Origin: Leptospiraceae bacterium
GTDB taxonomy: Bacteria > Spirochaetota > Leptospiria > Leptospirales > Leptospiraceae
Length of the DNA: 24,331 nt
Assembly: GCA_027485405.1 (NCBI GenBank)
Contig: JAIXRB010000102.1
Location: forward strand, 1-24,331
Direction of reading: 5' to 3'
In this document: positions 7,528 through 13,939 of the stretch, piece by piece
Numbering within the stretch: position 1 is the first letter of the stretch
How the letters are laid out: the number at the start of each line of letters is the position of its first letter
Translations under genes and position numbers: made by a program
The notes under the pieces: generated by a model
Seen by the model: only the letters and a program-made list of their open reading frames with translations
Told to the model about the DNA's origin: nothing
Database searches by the model: none

Positions 7528-9558
7528 ATGATTTTAAGAATTATCGCCAAAGACAAAAGTACCGAATCCGTTCCCTTCCCCGACGGTGAAATTTCGTGGG
7601 ACAGCCCAATTTCAAAGGCAATGGAAGAGACAATCTCGTTTCGCGGAACAGAACTTAGTAGTTTTATGTTGGATTGGAATCGGTTCATCTTCCAAACCAA
7701 TATAGCGGCAAGCCCTGAATTTATAGAAAAATTTAGTATAAAATCAAAAAACCTCTATTCCATTCTTTTTGGAAACAGTTTACCGCCTTGGCAAGAGATC
7801 GAAGTAACACTGGTACTTTCTTTTCGAACAGATGCCGAATATACTAACCTACCCCTAGAAATTTTGCCTTACAGAGCGGGCTCTTTACTCGAAAGAGAAA
7901 ACCTAACACGTTCAATCCGAGGAAGCCAGAACCCAGATCACTCCAATGGAAAAACGGGGAAGAAATTCCTTTTTTTGAAAAATCCCGTACTCAAAAATCT
8001 ATTTGAAAGCACGGAAAGAGAAGCTGACCTGATAGAAACGATCTACTTTAAGTATTTCAAAAAGGATTTTACATTGTTGGTTGATTTTCGTTTGGCTAAG
8101 TTCTGGGAAGAAATGAGCCAGGCAAGGTTTGTTCACTATGCGGGACATACCCAATCGGAAGGAATTCCCTTTGAAAAGGAAAATTTTTACTTATTAAATC
8201 AAATCTCCGAAAAAAGCCTGCATGGAGTCCAAGTTCTTTTTTTGAATAGCTGTGATGGAGCTAGCGAAAACCAATCGATCCCTAGTTTAGTTCGTTGTTT
8301 TTTGCAAGCTGGCGTTCAAAACGTACTTGGCTTTTTAAATCCAGTCCCGACCGAACACGCGGAAATTGCCGCTACTACATTTTGGAATGATTTTCTCTTG
8401 AGTAAGGATCTCTTTCGTTCCCATCATTTAGCAAAGTTGTCTTTGCTGAAATTAGGAGCCGCAGGTAAGATCTCTGCTCTTTCTTTGGTTTGTTTTGCTT
8501 CGGAAGCTAAAAAAGATTTTTCTAAATTTCCAAAAGCAATGGTTCAGTTTTTGGCTTTTTCCGCTGTTTTGCTTTTTCTTTTATCGTTTTTAATCCAGCA
8601 AGAAAGCAGTAAAGAAGCTGATTCTATTTCTCCTGAAACGGTTGAAGAAGCCTACCAAACTTATCTGAAGAAAGCTAAACCCATTGCCCTTGTGAACCAA
8701 TTAGACTATTCTACCCAAAAGCAATCCTTCTCAATGGATTCAAGTCTAGCCAATGAACAAGAAAAAGACTTTCAGTTTTATATTTCTAAATGCCAAAGAA
8801 ACGCAGACTCACTTCAACTTCTTTTTTTCTTCAATAGAGTAAAATCTCTGTACTATTTACAGAATTGCATGGCAAATCCAAAACTGAAACTCGATAGGGA
8901 GATTCAATCGGAGATAGAGATCTATTCAAAATTGGGAGAATTGTATGTCCCAAGAAATTGGATGGAGAATCCCGATTTGAAAGATAAAGCGGTCCATGCC
9001 CAAAAGGTTTGGCGTGAATTCTTAATTCGCTTTTCCAATCTATCCCAAAAGCAAGAGGCAGAGTATTTGGAATCCTCTTTGGAGATAACGGAAGATTTAC
9101 GGGAGATCTTTCTTTTGGATGCTCCCGATCACCGAAAATTGGATGCATTGAAAAAATGGGAGTTGGATCTGGAGGCTGAAAAAAGAGCTTTGTTTTATTT
9201 CTCAGCTATATCACCTTCAAATCCTTGGGGACAAAAATCCCTTGCTGAAGAGAACCAAAAAACAAAAGAATACTACTTAGAAGTTTTGAATTTCCTGGAA
9301 TCGTCCATCCCAGTTCAAAATCAACTCAATCAAAAGACTATGGATTTAAAAACTTGCATATCCAATTTTCCTACAGATTCGGATGCCAAGTATCGTTTGT
9401 TATTTTGGTATGGATTTTTCAAAGACTATGACTTTCGCCCAAAAGAGATGATAGCACAAACTAAGACGATAGACGGATTGAAAAGCCTATTCTTTCAGCC
9501 GTTGTTCAAAGAACGTCTTTTCCAGGTTACTTATGAATGTGAGAATTTACAAAATTGA
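7528..9558 (+). CDS. CHAT-domain (caspase-like) protein with transmembrane helix and extracytoplasmic domain
   Basis: This is a 676-residue protein in three parts. Residues about 90-330 are a CHAT domain: 'NLPLEILPYRAGSLLERENL' near 107-126, the His box 'FVHYAGHTQ' with His203/His207, and the Cys box 'LFLNSCDGASE' with Cys242. This His-Cys dyad is the caspase-like catalytic pair of the family. Residues 337-356 form one membrane helix. Lysines just before it (KKDFSKFPK) and acidic residues just after it predict the CHAT domain inside and the rest outside. Residues 360-676 are a mostly helical extracytoplasmic domain that I do not recognise. The stop (TGA) overlaps the TTG start of the sigma factor by four bases, so the two are translationally coupled. 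A role as a membrane-bound protease acting on a regulator is inference. Confidence 0.88.
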   Translation: MILRIIAKDKSTESVPFPDGEISWDSPISKAMEETISFRGTELSSFMLDWNRFIFQTNIAASPEFIEKFSIKSKNLYSILFGNSLPPWQEIEVTLVLSFRTDAEYTNLPLEILPYRAGSLLERENLTRSIRGSQNPDHSNGKTGKKFLFLKNPVLKNLFESTEREADLIETIYFKYFKKDFTLLVDFRLAKFWEEMSQARFVHYAGHTQSEGIPFEKENFYLLNQISEKSLHGVQVLFLNSCDGASENQSIPSLVRCFLQAGVQNVLGFLNPVPTEHAEIAATTFWNDFLLSKDLFRSHHLAKLSLLKLGAAGKISALSLVCFASEAKKDFSKFPKAMVQFLAFSAVLLFLLSFLIQQESSKEADSISPETVEEAYQTYLKKAKPIALVNQLDYSTQKQSFSMDSSLANEQEKDFQFYISKCQRNADSLQLLFFFNRVKSLYYLQNCMANPKLKLDREIQSEIEIYSKLGELYVPRNWMENPDLKDKAVHAQKVWREFLIRFSNLSQKQEAEYLESSLEITEDLREIFLLDAPDHRKLDALKKWELDLEAEKRALFYFSAISPSNPWGQKSLAEENQKTKEYYLEVLNFLESSIPVQNQLNQKTMDLKTCISNFPTDSDAKYRLLFWYGFFKDYDFRPKEMIAQTKTIDGLKSLFFQPLFKERLFQVTYECENLQN

Positions 9559-10133
9559 GCGCTATCGATTTAACGGAAGAAGAACTTCGAAAACTGTTAG
9601 ATGGATGCATTTTCGGAAAAGAATCAGCTTGGAGATCGTTTTTCGAGCGTTATCATAGTTTGATAACAGGATCTGCGTATTTGTTGGGCCATGGCAAATT
9701 AGATGTAGATGAAATCTCGCAAAATGTATATGAATCCCTTTTGAAAAATCATTGTGAACAACTTCGAACGTTTCGAGGCAAATCGGATGCCGAGTTTACC
9801 AGTTTTCTTTACCAGATCACTAAACATATAACTTGGAATCGAATGAAATCTAAGCTAAAGTATGATGCAAGGTTTATGTCTGTGCCTGACATAGATGCTC
9901 TTTTTTCCACCAAACAGGAAGATTTACTTGCGTTTTCGGATTCAAATGGGAAAGCTCAGATTTTAGAGGCGATCAATCGGTTAGAAGAGGACCTAAGAGC
10001 TATTTTAACCCTCAGACTCGATGGATTCAAGTTTCGCGAGATCGCCAAATCCTTGGATTTGCCGCTGGGAACAGTGCTCTCTCGGGTAAAAAAAAGTCGA
10101 AAAATCTTAAAAAATTTTTCTCTGGATAAATAA
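9555..10133 (+). CDS. ECF-type RNA polymerase sigma factor (CHAT-associated)
   Basis: This is a 192-residue sigma-70 family protein of ECF layout. Residues about 14-85 fit region 2 ('AWRSFFERYHSLITGSAYLL', 'VDEISQNVYESLLKN', 'FTSFLYQITKHITWNRMKSK'). Residues about 135-185 fit region 4 with a helix-turn-helix ('LEEDLRAILTLRLDGFKFRE', 'AKSLDLPLGTVLSRVKKSRK'). No region 1, 1.2 or 3 is present. It starts at TTG inside the stop of the CHAT gene (TTGA overlap), with no strong ribosome binding site, which fits coupled translation. No zinc-finger anti-sigma gene is adjacent. The membrane CHAT protein and the small downstream protein are the obvious regulator candidates. A motif containing GGAACC, close to the classical ECF -35 element, follows this gene and recurs 609 bp downstream. 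Confidence 0.92.
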   Translation: MSAIDLTEEELRKLLDGCIFGKESAWRSFFERYHSLITGSAYLLGHGKLDVDEISQNVYESLLKNHCEQLRTFRGKSDAEFTSFLYQITKHITWNRMKSKLKYDARFMSVPDIDALFSTKQEDLLAFSDSNGKAQILEAINRLEEDLRAILTLRLDGFKFREIAKSLDLPLGTVLSRVKKSRKILKNFSLDK

Positions 10134-10171
10134 ATCGAGTTTTTCAGGAACCAGTAGGTGTAGAGGAAAAA
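10128..10171 (+). promoter_or_regulatory. Two-block motif copy 1 (AAATAAATC...CAGGAACC...GTAGaGG)
   Basis: Aligned without gaps to 10737-10780 at a constant offset of 609 bp. Block 1 is AAATAAATC, three variable bases, a T-run, then CAGGAACC (21 of 25 identical). After a 7-base spacer with no identity, block 2 is GTAGaGGaAaAA (9 of 12 identical). GGAACC resembles the -35 element of ECF promoters. Block 2 here coincides with the ribosome binding site of the gene at 10177, so a promoter here would give a very short or no leader. Confidence 0.45.
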
Positions 10172-10176
10172 GAACC

Positions 10177-10698
10177 ATGCAAGACGATTTTATGAAAAGA
10201 ACCTTTGCTTACATTAGGTCACTAGGTAAGCCTGCCGACTCGGAAACCGTTGAAAATTTGCTGACTCACGTCATCAAACCCCGATTCGCTACTCATTCTG
10301 GAAAGCAAATGCTCCTCCTTGAATTCCTAGAAGACAGCTTACAAATTGTCTCCGAATCGGCTCGTGCCTTAGTTTCGCCTGGTAAGGTATTTGCCTTTCG
10401 GGGAAAACAAGCTCTGCCTTATTCTTTTTCCCAAGAACTGGATGCGGAAAAGACCATTCATTTTTCTGTGATTCCAAATATGGATCGGTCTGAGGTTTTT
10501 CTGTCTCTTAGAGTGACTCCTGATGTTCCTTTGCGAGCAAAACTCCAAGTCGGGGGGAGAGCTTTGGAATCCGTGCAGAGTATAAACCAAGAAACATGGT
10601 TTGATTCCGCAATTAAGCGTTCTGAAGCCCCTGAAATCGTAATTCTCCAAGAGAACCAAGAAATTGGCAGAATCCAGCTCTTGATTTCGCCCAATTGA
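10177..10698 (+). CDS. Small protein of unknown function next to CHAT/ECF sigma genes
   Basis: This is a 173-residue soluble protein with no signal peptide, membrane helix or Cys/His zinc motif. The first 65 or so residues look helical ('MLLLEFLEDSLQIVSESARALV'). Residues about 85-170 look like a beta-sandwich ('TIHFSVIPNMDRSEVFLSLRV', 'RAKLQVGGRALESVQSI', 'IGRIQLLIS'). I do not recognise the family. A good Shine-Dalgarno sequence (AGAGGA at 10162-10167) precedes the ATG. It lies 43 bases after the sigma factor stop. From its position it could be a cytoplasmic anti-sigma or adaptor, or a substrate of the CHAT protease; none of this is shown by sequence motifs. Confidence 0.75.
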   Translation: MQDDFMKRTFAYIRSLGKPADSETVENLLTHVIKPRFATHSGKQMLLLEFLEDSLQIVSESARALVSPGKVFAFRGKQALPYSFSQELDAEKTIHFSVIPNMDRSEVFLSLRVTPDVPLRAKLQVGGRALESVQSINQETWFDSAIKRSEAPEIVILQENQEIGRIQLLISPN

Positions 10699-10736
10699 TT
10701 TTTTTTTCAAAAAATGCACTTTTTTTTCCCTTCCGA

Positions 10737-10780
10737 AAATAAATCCCCTTTTCCAGGAACCTAGTCCAGTAGCGGGAGAA
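10737..10780 (+). promoter_or_regulatory. Two-block motif copy 2, at the head of the candidate RNA
   Basis: This is the second copy of the motif at 10128-10171, with the same internal spacing: AAATAAATC at 10737, GGAACC at 10756-10761, and GTAGcGGgAgAA from 10769. It sits just upstream of and partly inside the hairpin region that ends in the terminator at 10853-10884. A shared ECF-type control element is the most economical reading, but no clear -10 is visible at the expected 16-17 base spacing. Confidence 0.45.
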
Positions 10781-10884
10781 ATTCTCTTCGAGAGAATCTC
10801 ATAGAGAAAAACCCGCTTTCTTTTCCCGCATATTTTCCTGGGCACTCCAGGGCGCACCCGAGCAACCGGGTGCGGTTTTTCTTT
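10762..10884 (+). ncRNA. Candidate small structured RNA
   Basis: This is a gene-free stretch of about 120 bases with dense pairing. AGCGGG (10771-10776) pairs with CCCGCT (10812-10817). Nested inside, ATTCTCT (10781-10787) pairs with AGAGAAT (10791-10797) around a TCG turn. The stretch ends in an intrinsic terminator (10853-10884). No credible ORF is present. It does not match the tmRNA, SRP RNA or RNase P core features that I know. The 5' end is set only by the GGAACC-containing motif, so it is approximate. It could instead be a 3' UTR of the gene ending at 10698. Confidence 0.42.
10853..10884 (+). terminator. Rho-independent terminator
   Basis: A perfect 8-bp stem CGCACCCG / CGGGTGCG (10853-10860 and 10867-10874) with a six-base loop is followed by GTTTTTCTTT. 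The T-run is on the plus side, so it ends plus-strand transcription. It closes the candidate RNA and the 3860-10698 gene run. The opposite strand has no matching T-run. Confidence 0.85.
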
Positions 10885-10903
10885 GCGGAAAACAAACAGA
10901 AGT

Positions 10904-11347
10904 TTATTTGCTAAACTTAATGTTGCAAAGTGTACTTTGCTTTGTGTCAATGTATGTAGTAACTGACAGAGAAGATTTAGAAAGTTCATGAGCAATTATA
11001 TCCAGACCGTTTGCCAGTGCTGGATCTTGAACCGTTATACGAAGTTTTTCAATTTCACTTTCAGATTTTAAAGAGTAAACTCCTGAAGCCTTTTCTAAAC
11101 TACCATCTTCCGAAGGCAAAAACAGTGTAGCTTTGAAAATAGAAACTCCTGATTCGTCCGTTTCTTGGGCGAAAGTCCATTCTGCTGTTTGGCTTTTTAG
11201 AGTGACCGTGGCTTCAGAATCAGGAATTTTGCATTCGGTAGAAACGGGGCTCCATTTTCCCAATAAATCAGAAGGTGCACCGATCTTTTGGCAAGAGACC
11301 AAAAGAAGGGGAATAAGAATGATAAGAGTCTTTATTTTGTGGTTCAT
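10904..11347 (-). CDS. Putative lipoprotein of unknown function
   Basis: This is a 147-residue protein with a lipoprotein signal peptide: 'KIKTLIILIPLLLVSC' places the lipidated cysteine at residue 19, followed by QKIGAPS. The mature part has 'LLGKWSP' near 29-35, as in small lipocalin-like lipoproteins that begin with 'GxW', and two further cysteines that could form a disulfide ('STECKI', 'STLCNI'). The frame extends upstream to 11413, but the ATG at 11347 is chosen because it puts the signal peptide at the N-terminus. A GAGGGA lies about 13 bases upstream. It should be anchored to the inner or outer membrane facing the periplasm. Function is unknown. Confidence 0.8.
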   Translation of the reverse strand: MNHKIKTLIILIPLLLVSCQKIGAPSDLLGKWSPVSTECKIPDSEATVTLKSQTAEWTFAQETDESGVSIFKATLFLPSEDGSLEKASGVYSLKSESEIEKLRITVQDPALANGLDIIAHELSKSSLSVTTYIDTKQSTLCNIKFSK

Positions 11348-11458
11348 AGTTACAAAGTGTTCCCTCTTTTGATTTTTTTTGTCAAAAATAAAATCATGGG
11401 AAATATTGGACACTACCTACCGATGCGATAATTAGAAATTAAGAGCAGTTATCGTTTT

Positions 11459-12373
11459 TTAATCTTCCTCTATGAAGTAATCAGTATCAATTCTTTTGAT
11501 TGAAAAAACTTTCTTTGTAGAAACTCCAACATTGTTATCGATCATAAGTTCTGCTAACTTCTTTCCATCAATGAGTATTATACGATTTTCTATTTTTTCA
11601 ACATATTCTAAGGCTGGTTTAGAGAAATTTGAAGTTGTTATGAAGATTCCTTTTTTAGCTCTCTGTCCTTGCAGAGCCCCTGCAAATTTTTGAATTTCTG
11701 GTTGGCCGACTTGATTCTCCCATCTTTTTGCTTGAACATAAATTACATCTAAACCTAACTTATCTTCATTAATAAGTCCATCTACACCATCATCTCCAGT
11801 TTTTCCAAGTACCTTTGCTTGATCTAAGTTTGAACCCCCATATCCTAAATTGATCAAAACGTCTAAAACCAGTTTTTCAAAGAAATGCGGAGAACACGAC
11901 TTAATTGTTCTAATGATTTCATTGCTAATCTCAAATTTAATCTTTTCATATCCTTCTTCAATCAACTCATCAGGTGTTTTTTCGCTTTTTTCTATTGAAT
12001 CTGTAGGCTCAAATTCTTCGGTTTTCCCCCAAGATTTCTTTTTTTCTGCGTAAGCGGAAATTGTTTTCAATAAATTCAGATCTATTCTCGAAGGATTCTT
12101 GGCAATTAATTCCAAACCATCTTTCGTTATTAAATATATAGATCGCTTAGTAGACTCTATCAAATCAGCCATTTTCAAATGAGTTATAGACCAAGCGACA
12201 CGGTTATTGTAAAGTTTCGAAGTGCCAGAGGGTAATAGGGAATTCAAATCTTCATCATTTAGATTAAAATTCTTTGCTATTATTCTTCTAACTTCTTCTA
12301 CATGATGCTCCTTTGAGTCGTTGAAAATTTTAAGAATAGGAAGCATAAGAGTTTGAAAATCTGGAACTGCCAT
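11459..12373 (-). CDS. mrr: Mrr-type type IV restriction endonuclease
   Basis: The protein has 304 residues, the same length as the classical Mrr of Escherichia coli. Residues 1-95 form the Mrr N-terminal winged-helix domain ('LMLPILKIFNDSKEHHVEEV', 'NRVAWSITHLKMADLIE'). Residues about 155-285 form the restriction-endonuclease-like catalytic domain. It includes 'FFEKLVLDVLINLGYGG' (Glu166), 'GDDGVDGLI' (Asp195/Asp198) and 'DVIYVQAKRW' with Gln214-Ala-Lys216, the Mrr version of the PD-(D/E)xK core. Family members cut DNA carrying foreign methylation. An AAGGA lies 11 bases before the ATG. The gene is far more AT-rich than the flanking housekeeping genes and no methylase is adjacent, as expected for type IV. 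It belongs to an accessory island with toxin-antitoxin genes. Confidence 0.93.
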   Translation of the reverse strand: MAVPDFQTLMLPILKIFNDSKEHHVEEVRRIIAKNFNLNDEDLNSLLPSGTSKLYNNRVAWSITHLKMADLIESTKRSIYLITKDGLELIAKNPSRIDLNLLKTISAYAEKKKSWGKTEEFEPTDSIEKSEKTPDELIEEGYEKIKFEISNEIIRTIKSCSPHFFEKLVLDVLINLGYGGSNLDQAKVLGKTGDDGVDGLINEDKLGLDVIYVQAKRWENQVGQPEIQKFAGALQGQRAKKGIFITTSNFSKPALEYVEKIENRIILIDGKKLAELMIDNNVGVSTKKVFSIKRIDTDYFIEED

Positions 12374-12519
12374 TGTAGTTTAAATCCTTAGTAATTTTTT
12401 TTCGGAGATTGCATATAACTTTTCTTTGTCTATTTCTTACTTCCTGCGCAAAACTCGAATTTATCCGAACAGAAAGATAACGACCATAGACAGCTATCCA
12501 CCAAAGCGCAGTTGAAGTC

Positions 12520-12634
12520 ACGCTACCCTTTCGCCTTTTCAGTCTTTTCTCTACATCGTAGAACCGAATCAAGCGATCAATTAACGACTCTGACACATAT
12601 TTTAACCTTGGGTTAGTATTGTAAATGCAATTTT
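12520..12634 (-). repeat. Direct repeat copy A (115 bp)
   Basis: Ungapped alignment with 13357-13471 gives about 89% identity (13 differences over 114 bases), offset 837. The most conserved half holds CCGAATCAAG, ATCAATTAACGACTC and the short inverted repeat TAACC-N3-GGTTA. Read on the minus strand, it begins exactly at the stop codon of the DUF1330 gene. Most differences would change amino acids in the small frame that crosses it, so the repeat is probably non-coding. Confidence 0.85.
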
Positions 12635-12960
12635 TACTTAAAAAAAACCTTAAAGTCTTCTAATTTTTCAAAGGACTGCCAGATGTAGTCTCCCGTTCCC
12701 TTTTCTCTATGAGAGTGTAGCTCGGCTAGATTTGGATCATTCAAATAGCTTTGCAAGTCTTCTTGAGATTCCCATTCGACTAAGATCATGACTGGTCGTG
12801 GCGTCAATTCCCCTTTTAACGACTCTTTGTATTTGCCTATTGCCACTACTTTACCTTTGTATTTCGTGACTTCTTCTCCGCTTCTTTTCAAATAAGCAAG
12901 GTATTCTCTTTTGTTTGTAATGGTGAATAGATTCAGTGCATAGATTGATTTAGATTTCAT
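12634..12960 (-). CDS. DUF1330-family small protein (dimeric alpha-beta barrel)
   Basis: This 108-residue protein has the beta-alpha-beta-beta-alpha-beta pattern of the DUF1330 / dimeric ferredoxin-like group. It has 'YALNLFTITNKREYLAYLKR' at the N-terminus, a central 'YKGKVVAIGKY', then 'PVMILVEWESQEDLQSYLND' and 'LAELHSHREKGTGDY'. Such proteins are small cytoplasmic dimers, sometimes with monooxygenase-like activity; no specific substrate can be assigned. No Shine-Dalgarno sequence is visible. A 17-base palindrome (ATTTATC-TTT-GATAAAT, 12962-12978) sits directly before the ATG and could be an operator or an initiation-masking hairpin. Repeat copy A begins at its stop codon, giving it the look of a gene-plus-repeat cassette. 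Confidence 0.75.
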   Translation of the reverse strand: MKSKSIYALNLFTITNKREYLAYLKRSGEEVTKYKGKVVAIGKYKESLKGELTPRPVMILVEWESQEDLQSYLNDPNLAELHSHREKGTGDYIWQSFEKLEDFKVFFK

Positions 12961-12961
12961 G

Positions 12962-12978
12962 ATTTATCTTTGATAAAT
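12962..12978. promoter_or_regulatory. Palindrome directly upstream of the DUF1330 gene
   Basis: A perfect 7-bp inverted repeat with a three-base centre (ATTTATC TTT GATAAAT) ends one base before the ATG at 12960. It may be an operator or a weak hairpin over the start. Being A/T only at most positions, it could be chance. Confidence 0.3.
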
Positions 12979-13118
12979 TGCCTTTTTCCAATTCTGCTGT
13001 CCAGTTTTTTCGGGGAAATACTAATGTGATACGATTTACTTAGGGACTTTCTGGAAAGATTAAGCCACAGACCGGGTTTTCTTCCGACTTTATCCTTGAT
13101 TTAACTAGTATTCTTTTA

Positions 13119-13304
13119 TTAATTTTTCAGTAGCTCTGCTTCTTCCACCGAAAGGAAATGTTTACTTTCATAAGATTCGACTAAAGTCGTTAAAATATCT
13201 AATTTATCATATTCCGGAGAATTTTTTTTTGCATCCCAGAGAGAATCAATCATTCTCAGTGCATTTTGATAATCTTTCGAGTTTTTAATAGGTTTAATTT
13301 CCAT
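13119..13304 (-). pseudogene. Truncated HigA-like antitoxin (N-terminal domain only)
   Basis: The 61 residues match the start of HigA-family antitoxins (COG5499 type): 'MEIKPIKNSKDYQNALRMID', 'LWDAKKNSPEYDKL', 'LVESYESKHF'. Full-length members continue after the 'KHyPI' position into a helix-turn-helix domain of about 60-80 residues. Here the chain ends after 'LSVEEAELLKN', and I find no HTH in any minus-strand frame of the following 160 bases. No HigB-type toxin is adjacent. It is probably a decayed antitoxin; less likely it is a short functional neutraliser. It sits between the two repeat-tailed genes of the accessory island. Confidence 0.6.
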
Positions 13305-13356
13305 CTAAAATGAATCTGTATTTATTCCCTGAATATTGAAAACCACGCGATTTTTC

Positions 13357-13471
13357 ACGCTATCCTTTCGCCTGTTCGGTCGTTTCGCTGTGCCGTAGAA
13401 CCGAATCAAGTGATCAATTAACGACTCCGACACATATTTTAACCGTGGGTTAGTATTGTAAACGCAATTTT
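13357..13471 (-). repeat. Direct repeat copy B (115 bp)
   Basis: Partner of the repeat at 12520-12634 in the same orientation. On the minus strand it follows the VapC-type toxin gene by 75 bases. Internal complementary stretches (GTCGTT with AACGAC; GTTCGGT nearly with ACCGAAT) allow it to fold. Copy A keeps six of the seven pairs of the first stem. The 243-bp interval from 13305 to 13546 holds nothing else that I can support. Confidence 0.85.
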
Positions 13472-13546
13472 CCAGCTTCTGGAAGGATTTTCTTTAGGCT
13501 ATGATAGAAAATAGCAACATTTTTCCTAATTATGAGACAAAAGAAT

Positions 13547-13939
13547 TTAAAGAATCTTTAATTCAAATTTAGTGTATTCTTGAACGAGACTGTCGGAAGT
13601 AATGAACGTTAGTCCATTAGAAATAGCTTGCCAAATCAATAATCGATCAAATGGATCTTTGTGTAGCATACCAAGGCTGTGACTTGATATTAGTTCTTTA
13701 TTTTCAATTTTCTTACAAAGTAAAAAACTATTCTCAATTTCTGAATAAAAATCTTGGGGGGTTCCGCCTCCAAGCTTCAGCTTTCCTAATTTGAATTTTA
13801 TAGAAATTTCCCATAGACTAACTTGACTGAAATATACTTCATTCGATTCGGCGGCAATGACAGCGACTCGGTTTTTCTTTATTTTTTCGGGTTCAATGAA
13901 TAACCAAAGCAAATGCTGGGTATCAAGCAAATAACTCAT
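13547..13939 (-). CDS. vapC: PIN-domain toxin, VapC family
   Basis: This is a 130-residue PIN-domain ribonuclease, the toxin of a type II pair. The acidic residues of the active site are visible: Asp6 in 'YLLDTQHLLWLF', Glu44 in 'VSLWEISIKFKLGKL', Asp95/Asp98 in 'HKDPFDRLLIWQAI', and Asp116 in 'FITSD'. VapC-type toxins cut tRNA or rRNA to stop growth. The ATG overlaps the antitoxin stop (ATGA), the usual coupling of such pairs. The subgroup with 'WEISIKxKLGKL' and 'HxDPFDR' typically pairs with Phd/YefM-type antitoxins, as here. The gene is AT-rich and lies in the accessory island. Confidence 0.92.
   Translation of the reverse strand: MSYLLDTQHLLWLFIEPEKIKKNRVAVIAAESNEVYFSQVSLWEISIKFKLGKLKLGGGTPQDFYSEIENSFLLCKKIENKELISSHSLGMLHKDPFDRLLIWQAISNGLTFITSDSLVQEYTKFELKIL

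Noticed and set aside
10698..10732. A/T hairpin plus T-run directly after the 10177 gene as a terminator
   Set aside because: The stem is only A:T pairs between homopolymer runs. The strong terminator at 10853 is a better end, though partial termination here cannot be excluded.
10369..10995. 208-codon minus-strand frame
   Set aside because: It lies opposite the 10177 gene and runs through the hairpin/terminator region and the end of the lipoprotein gene. Composition is erratic and no family pattern is seen.
11418..11456. CGATAA...TTATCG inverted repeat after mrr
   Set aside because: A short A/T-rich stem with a 17-base loop and no T-run; likely chance.
12330..12596. 88-codon minus-strand frame overlapping the mrr start and repeat A
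   Set aside because: It overlaps mrr by 44 bases, and its N-terminal part is repeat copy A. Differences from copy B mostly change amino acids, so the frame is not under coding constraint. No family recognised.
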